Positions 55,199 to 64,000 of a stretch of 64,000 bases of DNA are shown here, piece after piece. Position numbers and translations under genes: made by a program. Each line of letters begins with the position of its first letter. Position 1 is the stretch's first letter. The stretch comes from Pterobdella sp. o SKG-2022 (Eukaryota > Annelida > Clitellata > Hirudinida > Piscicolidae), in contig OZ038322.1 in NCBI GenBank assembly GCA_964035795.1, positions 19,632,674 to 19,696,673 of the forward strand, read 5' to 3'. Under the pieces are notes generated by a model. That model worked only from the letters and a program-made list of their open reading frames with translations. It was not told the origin of the DNA and did no database searches.

Positions 55199-58100
55199 TT
55201 ATGAGAGGAAAAATATATGAAATTCTTTTTGAATTAATTATCTGTACATTTAATCGTCTTTTAGAATGTTATTATATTCTAAAAGTGTCAAGAAGCTATA
55301 TTTAGTTCAAAATATACCAACGCAAACAGTTTAAATATTTATATTAATTTCAAAATCAACACAAAACGTGCAAGCACCTAACGCATATATTGCGAAAATA
55401 ACAACCACAACTTATATACTCTCAGACATTCTCAAACACATTCATATGTCATACAAACTCGTATTATAGGAATAACTTATGCGTATAGAACAGTTGAAAG
55501 AACGATTTTTTTGGATCTTTTTTAAAAATGAACTCAATCTGAACTTCGTTGATTTTGATAAATTGATTTTGAATCATTTAATAGTCTATACTTTTGGGGA
55601 AGTCTTCAATGGCGAATAAAGAGGGAAACAAAACCTTCAGATTTCATCGTTGCGTTTAGCAAATTTAAGACGTGTTTTGAAGAATATAATTTTATTTTTT
55701 TTTAGTTTGAAACTGTGAAAGACATTATTTATTTGAACATTCTGTCAATGCCCACATTTAGAATGCTTCTTCAAATGAATCTTCTGGCGCATTACATTTT
55801 TCTGTATCAAAAGTAATTTTTCATATTAACTTTTAGTTTTCCCAAAGTTTTCTAATTTTGTTTATAATAAATGTAATGAAAATAATTTTGACTTGGAAAA
55901 GTATCTATTTTAGAAAAAAATTTTTAAAGAACTTTTGTTCGAAAACAAGAGATATTCAAATTATATTTAAACTAGTGTTTTTTAAGCAATGACAAACAAT
56001 AGAAAGCCAAAAATAGTGTAAAAATGCTTACCAGCACTAAAATACACAAAAGCAATTTAAGGATTTCCAGAAAAAAAACTTCATTATGAGCTTTGATAAT
56101 GATAGGGACAGCCGAGTAGATTTCATCTTATGTTCTTATGCGGTTATTTTTTTAGTGCAGTTCGATTTCATTGAAAACCATCATATCATCACGCATTTTA
56201 GCTGTTTTTTTCACAAAATTTAAATGAATGAATTAATTATTAATTTTTAAAATCGTTTTTTTCAAGTTCAAAGATGTAATTTTCAAACTGCTTAAATTGT
56301 TATATTTGTCCAAAATAGTTCTAACACTTTTATTTTATTGGAACTTTAATCTTTAAAAAAATTTATTTGAAAAGTTAAACATAATAAATAAACTTGAGTG
56401 TATTTTTGATAAAAACGAATTTGGAAGTTTTAATTCATAAGCCATTTTGTGTATATTTTTCATCTGATATAAAATTAATTTGTAACAAAACACCTGCTGA
56501 TTACCTCTATTTATTGAAAAGAAAAATACAAATGAATGAAATAAAAATAAGTATTTAAATAAAAAACTTGAAATTAATTATTTTGTCATTCATCATCCTA
56601 CATTTCGACCCTTAAATCTCTCAAAACTCGTTGCAATTTTTCAAAATGAAAACATTGTAACATTATTTATTTTTATTACTTTTCACAAGATTCATATGAG
56701 ATGAAATTTTAAAATGAGGTTTGCTTCAGAGGTTCTAAAGATTTGTTAAAACAGGTTTACAGAAGTTAACGAAATTTTTGAAAAAAGGTAGTGGATGCAT
56801 TTAAAGGAAAAACTTTTACAAATGTAGGGCTTGACAAGAAAGTATGTACTTAGAAACAAGCTTGATAAATTCACCATAGCGTAGAAAAGGGTGGTTAATT
56901 AATATTTTTGATAGTCAAGTGTCAATAGAAAATAAGACTAACTATAAAAGTTATAAAATAAGATGTATATACAGTACAACCATCAGAGATGATTAAGAAA
57001 CTTGTCTAAGCTTTTCACACGCTTCTTCACATTTGCTACTTTTTTGGACCCTCTAAAATTTTTTCTGAAGTTCTATCTTGCAGCGCTTTTCATTCAACAC
57101 ATCTTTGACTTTGAGTCTCACACGTAAGACTATCAGATGCTTCAAACATTCTGTTATTCCTAAAAGAAGTAATAGTTTTTTTAAAAAAATTAATGGATAA
57201 GTTCCACATCTAATGAAAACTAGCAATTTAGACATTTACGATCAAAAATTTATTTTAAAAACTCAATTGCTTTCTAAGTAAATCTAACATTTTCAAAAAC
57301 TTATGAAAGTGTATGCCATATTGTTTTCCCAAATTTCAGTTAAAATACACAAAACTAAATAAGCTTATATGAACATTTAAAATATAACCTTGCTCAGCTA
57401 AATTGGAAAAAACTAAACAAAATAGAAATGATGTATTTATTATAAATTTTGCTTCCTTAATCAACTCTCTTCTGAAGTAATTAACGTGTCGCCGTGGCTC
57501 ACACAAAAGCCATCAAGAGCTCTCAAGTGAGGGTGAGATTGTGTTCATGTGTGTGCTTGCTACTATGCCTACCTCACCCCGTGTATGAGTTTGTTTTGAA
57601 AAAATTCATATTTTAAAGTAATTTTCGTTGCTAATAGTTTTTTGAATTTTTTAAAAATTATTTTTGAATGATATTTTTACTGTACCTAAAAATTAATTTT
57701 ATGAGATTTCTTCAATAATGGAGAAGAAATAAACGTTGAGATCTATTTTTTGAATATTCTGTTTCATTATAATTTGAATGTTACAACACCCATAGGTGCA
57801 AGAATTTGGAATAAAATAGTATTGAAAAGAAAAGCTAGACAATATTAGAACAAGTCTTTGAAACCTAAAATGTCTAAAAAAAAGTTGAATTTTACAAATT
57901 TTATGATTCTTAAAGGAGTAATGATTCTTTATAAATTTATGTCAGTAAATTTAAATACCATCGAAAGTTTTTGGTGAATTAATTATTAAAAATATCATTG
58001 AAAGAAGATTATTTTAGGTTAAAATTAGAAAAAAAAGCTATTTTATTTTCCCAATTTCCAATATAACGATAATTTTCTACAATATTTTTAAAAAAGTAGA

Positions 58101-60394
58101 AACTCAGTTTGAAAATATTTAGAGAATTAAAACAATGTTAATCTTATAGGCATAAAAATCAATGCATCGGGTTAAAAACATAGGCTTGTCTTTAGCGACA
58201 GTGATTAAGTCCAGATTCTACATAAAACTTCCAACGTTTCTGCTTGCCAAACATTTTTCTATAATACGACATTTGAAAAGCACACTAGTTACAAGTCATT
58301 ATAATTAAAGAAGAAAAATAATTTTTTACAATGCTTATGATTTTTTTGACACTACAAACTAAAAATATTTTAAAGGTAAAAGGAGGAGAATTCAATTAAT
58401 AGTTTGTACATAGCATCGTCGTGCTTATAAGAGAATAATTGAATGAACTTTTGTTCATATGTATTCAATGAATTAGATTTAATTTGATAAGCGGGTAATT
58501 TTCAGAAAATTTGAATTTTTTATTACTCTATTGCGTGTTGATGAATAAATTCCTTAATTTGTTTTCAAGTGGCTTTCAAGGATTAATATTTATTACATTG
58601 ATAACTCAATTCATTTAAAAAAAGTCAATTGCCGAAAATTTTTATGCTGTTTTTAAAAATTTAATTAGGCAAGAACTCGATCAAAAAGTTTTATTTCAGA
58701 CATGAAGTTCACTTTCAAAAACAAGATTCATAAAATTTGAGTGGATTGAACTGAGTAAATTACTTGGCACAAAATTATAGGTGTTTTTATGTGATATTCT
58801 CGAAGCTCATTTTGGAAGGAACATCAAAAAAATGTCTATAAGTTTTGAAAAAATTTAGAAATTAATGTTTTCATAATTCGAAATTCAAAGAAGCAGGCCA
58901 ACAAACCGTGGCTCATGGTGAATCTCGCGAATGTAGACCAATAAATACAAAAAAACGCATTGGACTGGTTTCGTAAAAAAAACACTGCAAATCCGTGTTT
59001 ATATCTGAATAAAACTCAATTTTTTTTAATATTCCAATTATAAAAAATATTTAGATTACATTTTTTTAAATTATCAGGTCTTAGATTGGTCTTTGCTCAT
59101 TTTAAAATATTTTTTGGTTTTGTTTAATGGTTGAACAGAAAAGAAAAAATAGATTATTTTGAGAAAAGTTGAATAATTTTTATTTGAAATGACTAGAAAA
59201 ACATTTAGTTACGTATTTTTCAAAGTAATTATTGCTTTTCCAAAGCGAAAAAATATTAATTTTTATCGATATTTTGATAAACTTTTTCTAATATCGTGAT
59301 CATTCGTATATAATTTGAAAATCGACGATACTTGTGATTTATTGTTTTCGAAACGTTAACAAACATCATCAAATGTTTAAACAGGAAAAATGAAAATATT
59401 GAATTCACAAAAAACAACACGCAATTCATTTTGAATATAATAAAATTCACAATCTTTTCAACCATTTTTGATTATAGCTCCTAAAACTACAATAAAGCAT
59501 TTTTAAAGTACTGAACTCAATAAACTCGATGAAACAGGAAGTGAAATTACTTATGAAATCACACAGTATAAAAGTGACTAGATAGTTGAGAAAAAATCGC
59601 TATAAAACTTAATTTATTTATAATGATCTAAAGTCGGATACATTTATTGTTATAAAATGGAATTAAAAGTCAGAAATTCAAAGAAAAAGATACGATAGAA
59701 TAGTATGAAATAACACATTGATAACATTTTGAAAGCCAAATCACAAACCATATAATATCGCTTTTCAAAATTCGTGTTAATTAAACTTAAAGAAACGTCA
59801 ATTGAAGATTTATACATTTGTTTGAAATAAAAACTATCATTTATATTAGCATGCAAACGTTATATGATAAGGCTATACTTATCGAAAATTATAGCTTTCA
59901 TTTTAAATAAATGTATGAATCCTCAATTGATGTTTTCAAAGTTTAATTACTATTCAAAACATACATAAGATGTTTCTGAAAAGTTACAAACTTCATGATA
60001 CAAACATTCAAATCTCTCACAATGATTAACCCTGTGATGAGATTTCAAACTTAAAATCTGAAAAACTGAAAAACCGAAAAAACTTTTGAACATAACGAGC
60101 AATGAAAATTGTTCACATTGGTAATAAGTTTTTTAAACTCGTTGTACTATCTAATTTGAACTCAGATACAACTCGAACGATAAGACATTTCAAAGAAGAC
60201 GCATTATAAAATGCATTGAACCGTAATCGATTATGGTATTGTCAAATGATGAATGAATGGTACGGTAAGATTTCAAAATGCAAAAATATTTTGAAAACCG
60301 ACTCGTAATTTGTTACATAGTTTAAAAAAATCTGCAACATATAATGTTATTGAAGTAGGCCCAAAATCGCTAGATTTATCTACAATTTCACTCC
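55199..60394. other. Spacer between GPCR 5' end and GIT 3' end
   Basis: About 5.2 kb, AT-rich. It holds the GPCR promoter and any upstream untranslated exons. I see a more GC-rich patch at 57485-57595 and a half-copy of the family B MITE near 59868-59940, but no supported gene. Confidence 0.5.
59868..59940. mobile_element. Half-copy of family B MITE
   Basis: GATAAGGCTATACTTATCGA, AAATTATAGCTTTCATTTTA and AATAAATGTA follow the centre and right half of the element at 8783-8930. Confidence 0.55.
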
Positions 60395-63300
60395 TCACTC
60401 ATAACTCATAACCAATTGTTTAGCGGCTTTAGCGATATCATAAGCTGTATGAATGATTTTTTGGGTGTGTGTTTTCATTTCAGCTTCTTCACTCAATCCT
60501 TTTGCCTCGCATAGCACCTTGATCTTTTCTGAGCCATCCTCCAACGCCCTCAATGCTTCCAACTGCCCTTGAGAATTCACCACCTGTGAATAAAAACCAC
60601 TTTGAAAAATAATACTGCTTCAAGTTCAGATAGCTATGAAGTTATTGTAAGTGGAAAATTGTATTGGAAATGTTTTTAAGATGAAGAAATAAGTTAATAA
60701 TATACTAACAGGAGGAAACAATCTCATCATTTCTGAGACAGCAGTTTGAATCCTGCCTGAGCATTTGGAATACCTGCAAGTCAACGCTCAGACTTTATTC
60801 ATATTATTTTTAAATTTTCTGAAACGATTGCTGTATCAGTTTTATTAATATTAAAAAAAATTAAAACTGAAGTTTTTATAATAAAATAAAACAAAAAACA
60901 CAATGAACACTTGATGAAACTTGAAGCATTACTTACACTTCAAACTTATTGTCTTGAGCCATTTGGAAAAGTTCTTGGAGAGCTTTAGTAATTCTTTCAG
61001 TCTTCCTCACCACCTCTTCTTGAGTGGGCATCGTTTTGCCCTCTGCTCCACTGCACTTCATTTCATCAGAACATCTCTTTACTGAAGACTCTGACATTAG
61101 TGCTGCGACTCCACTACTCACAGCTGCAACTCCACTACCCATGCATGGGGTAGAGAACATTTGAATAGGTGCCCTCATCCCGCTTGTTCTCCCTTCAACG
61201 CTCTGCCAATGCTGTCTGAGAGCCAAAGTTAAAGAAACTTATTGGAAAAAATTCAGTGTTATAATTTAAATAATTATTCAAATTAATTAATCTGAAAATT
61301 TCATGCCATAAATTAGCTAAAGTAGTCGAAAGTGGAAGGCTTTATCTTGAGTATGACACTTCAGATTTAAACAAAGGCTCAAACCAAAAAGACTAAAAAA
61401 ACTTAAGCGTAAGGCTTAAAAGATTCAACATAAATTAGTGGTGATAAATCTCACTGGGATTGTCGTGAAGAGAGATCTTTCCCTTCGAAGTCTACAGATC
61501 TGGAAGTTACAAGCAAATCTTGGGGGGGACTCGGGAAGTCTCCCTCCGGTGCTTCACTCTGCCAATAAAGATAATAATAATAATAATAAAACTATTATTA
61601 TTATCTTGTTAAGTTTATGAGTTGTATTGAAATTCAAAAAAAATTAAATTATTCTTCGTTGACTAGTTTTATCTGCAATTTAAATGTTTCAAGCCTGTCA
61701 AGATTTTATAGCCTACATACACAAGTTTGTTTGCAAGATTATTCGGATTAAACTGAAAAGACCACGAAATTTGAAAAAAGGCAGATTTTAAGTTGAGTTA
61801 TAAATACTAAAATTTCTGAAAAAATTTTCCAGTAAAAACTTATTTCAGGATATCTAATATATTGTTAAATTTTTTCAAAAGTAATCAAGAATTAAATTGA
61901 AACTTTTCATTAAAAAATTTCCATAGAAAAAGTTTCATGAAATGATTATATATCGAAATAGTTTCATGAAAACAGTTGTATGAGAAGCGATAAGAAATGA
62001 ATGAGTTCGACATACGGTAAAGCTCTGTGGCATCTCAATACATATATTGGTAACTATGTTGAAAAATAAAAAATTTAAAAAAAAAAAAGTAAATTTAATA
62101 ATTAAACAAAATAATCTATATAAAATATCAAATAAAATTCATTATGTTTGAAATCTAAAAATGATAAAAACTCACTTAGCATCGAGGCACCTCCCATAAA
62201 TACTTCAACGCAAGTGTAACTATATATGTTAAAAGCCTTAAACAAGTCAAGTTAGGTAGGATGAGTTGAGACATATCAATTTGAGTTATTTTAATTTATT
62301 TAACTCAAGTTAATTCAAGATGAATTTTAATTTTATACTAGTGCGTGATTGAGAAATGCGTTGTGGGCGTATTTGTTCGTCAATTAGCATCGAACATCCC
62401 TCGCCATAGAACTTCTCAGTTGCAAATGATGAAGCTTTCAAGTTTTATAATATATAATAACTAGAATCTAAAACGCTAGAAGCACCACCCAGTGGTTTAA
62501 ACCGTGTATCAATGAGCCTGATGGTGATTCTTTAAATTAAAAAATCTACGATGAAGAATCTTGAAGTCAAAATTTTGACATTGAAACTTTCATGAATAAA
62601 TTTTTTGACCAAATTATTCGAAAATTTAGAAATTTTGTAGCTCTTCTGTTTGTTTACTCTTTTGATGAAAATATTTTAGTACAAATAAATTTAATAAATC
62701 TTTGAAATTTTAAATAAATGTTTCATTGTGAAACTTTTTTAATTTATTGAAAATATTTATACCTTGTGAACTTTTAAAAGTGGATCGAAAACTTCGACTT
62801 TTAAATTTCTCTTAAATATTCTCCACATGTACCATACCCTTCATTTTTATGACTTTCGAAAAAATTGATGAGTTTTAAGGTGAAAATTAGGATGTAAATT
62901 TGAAACTAGTTTTGAAAATCACATAATAAAATTGTTTTTGTGAATCGTAAAAACACGAAAATAATTGAATTTTTTATTTTGACGAAGCTTTTCGATATGT
63001 TCTATATAATCATCAGATAACCAATGTTTACCTGATGGTGATATAGAATATATCGAAAAGCTTCGTTAGAATAAAAAATTCAAGTTTTGTCATGTTTTTA
63101 TGATTCACAGTATCCAGGCTAATTGTTCACAAACGTTGTTTTTAATGTTTAAAACTTTTTATAATGCAAACATGCACAATTAGCTGAATAACTAGAATAA
63201 TAATTATTTACGATGCAAATTCATATGAAGCATTTAATTTATAGTGAAAATAGTTACATGCTAATATCAAATTGCAACTGCCTATCAGAAAATACGATTC

Positions 63301-63590
63301 TTAACAAAAAATATTAACTTTTAGTCACAAAACTAATAACAATAGAATATAGAATATGAAAAAAATATAAATGATGATCGAAGTGTATCAAAATAAAGTT
63401 ATTGCCACAAAACACACACAAGCACCTTCATATCGAATTTTCGTTGGGGGTTTTCCATCACAGTCCACCTCACATGGTTTGAAACATCACCATCAAGATT
63501 GCCAATCGGGAAAGCATTGTTGCCGCTAGACGGGTCGAATTTGTTGACAAATGATTTGTATACATGGTTTTCGTGCTTCAATTTCTCGAT
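60395..63590 (-). CDS. GIT: GIT-family ArfGAP scaffold, C-terminal exons (5' part beyond window)
   Basis: GIT proteins are ArfGAPs and scaffolds that bind PIX and, through a C-terminal four-helix domain, paxillin at focal adhesions. Exons seen 5' to 3': 63590-63426 (IEKLKHENHVYKSF, fitting the end of the GIT coiled coil), 61215-60937, 60773-60710, 60583-60395. The last three encode the C-terminal paxillin-binding domain: KTERITKALQELFQMAQDNK, then CSGRIQTAVSEMMRLFP, then HTQKIIHTAYDIAKAAKQLV, with stop TGA at 60395-60397. The final motif is nearly the vertebrate one (AYDIAKAAKQLV). At least one more exon must lie between 61216 and 63425, because the flanking exons differ in phase. The ArfGAP, ankyrin and SHD parts lie to the right of the window. 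Confidence 0.87.
61438..61610 (+). mobile_element. Probable LINE/SINE 3' tail with (AAT)n end
   Basis: A locally GC-rich segment (CTTGGGGGGGACTCGGGAAG, CTCCCTCCGGTGCTTCACTC) runs into TGCCAATAAAGATAATAATA and further ATA repeats. A composition unlike its surroundings plus a short-repeat tail is typical of a retroelement 3' end. It lies in a GIT intron on the opposite strand. No internal promoter boxes or coding sequence seen. Confidence 0.5.
62940..63108. mobile_element. Foldback MITE, family C, complete copy
   Basis: A 169-bp palindrome with arms of about 83 bp: GTGAATCGTAAAAACACGA and GACGAAGCTTTTCGATATG on the left, answered by ATATATCGAAAAGCTTCGTT and CATGTTTTTATGATTCAC on the right. Centre ATAACCAATGTTTAC. 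It lies in a GIT intron. The AAGCTTTTCG core is shared with family A. Confidence 0.88.
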
Positions 63591-64000
63591 CTGTATGTGT
63601 GTAATGGCACGATGTTGGTAATGGCGGTTTGAAAACTATTTAAATTATTTCTGGTTGAAAGAGTAAAGTAAAGAATAAAAATATAGCATAAAATCAACCT
63701 ATGCTCGACCTCAGGCAACAAAGAAAACAAAAAAAAAACAATCACAATGAATGCGGAATAACAATAACTTATCAAATATTTTAGCATTCTTGTTTACCGT
63801 TTTTGTTTAAACTACCGTAAAAAGAGAAGGGCTAATCACTGACGGCAAAAAAATTAAAAAATTGATATTTTATGACAAAAATAGGATAAAAAAAAATTAA
63901 AGTTCGTGTGAGTTTTTTATGACACAACCTTTATGATCAAACTTTGAAACAATCAAAATTGTTTATATCATTTTATTATTGTCAGCATTATTGATAGCTG

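Noticed and set aside
55744..55816. Minus-strand sequence resembling the last half of a C2H2 zinc finger (MRQKIHLKKHSKCGH)
   Set aside because: Only 18 codons after a possible acceptor, no Cys pair upstream, and no companion exon found.
62160..62225. Possible additional GIT exon (acceptor TATATATAG, donor CTAA|GTGAGT)
   Set aside because: The phase needed after the 63426 exon gives an immediate stop, and its end phase does not fit the next exon.

Overview
This is an AT-rich nuclear DNA window from an animal. Every gene with recognisable conserved sequence is split by GT-AG introns, from about 59 bp to several kb. The gene set is metazoan: a tubulin polyglutamylase, a spliceosomal cyclophilin, Cu/Zn superoxide dismutase, glycogen phosphorylase, a class II Arf, a neuropeptide-type GPCR and a GIT-family ArfGAP. 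AT content, short introns, many foldback transposon remnants and Asn/Lys/Ser-rich protein tails suggest a small invertebrate such as a flatworm or related lophotrochozoan. The species cannot be fixed from the sequence alone.

Layout. 1-3.3 kb (+): 3' part of a TTLL4-like glutamylase. 3.5-4.6 kb (-): complete PPIH. 4.8-7.6 kb (+): a divergently oriented PPIH paralogue that looks disabled, with a 0.6 kb ACTT array in its second intron. 8.4-10.7 kb (-): Cu/Zn SOD with an unusual hydrophobic C-terminus. 10.7-18.1 kb: repeat-rich, with a MITE apparently split by about 2 kb and a decayed LINE. 18.1-23.8 kb (+): ankyrin-repeat protein. 25.3-31.7 kb (+): complete 9-exon glycogen phosphorylase, with retroelement debris in its introns. 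32.2-36.3 kb (-): 4-exon, 889-residue disordered protein with phostensin/taperin-like end motifs. 36.8-38.2 kb (+): complete Arf4/5. 38.8-39.3 kb: two adjacent foldback elements. 42.6-55.2 kb (-): 6-exon allatostatin-A/galanin-type GPCR with very long N- and C-terminal regions. 60.4-63.6 kb (-): 3' exons of GIT.

These are unrelated housekeeping and signalling genes, not an operon or gene cluster. What they share is colonisation by small inverted-repeat elements; I count six families, mostly in introns and spacers. Exon models were built by eye from splice sites, reading phase and remembered family conservation. Those for PPIH, Arf, glycogen phosphorylase, the 889-residue protein, the ankyrin protein and the GPCR close exactly in frame. 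I found no convincing candidate for an entirely new molecular system. The oddest items are the disabled PPIH copy with its U1-like repeat array, the SOD tail, and the architecture of the GPCR.
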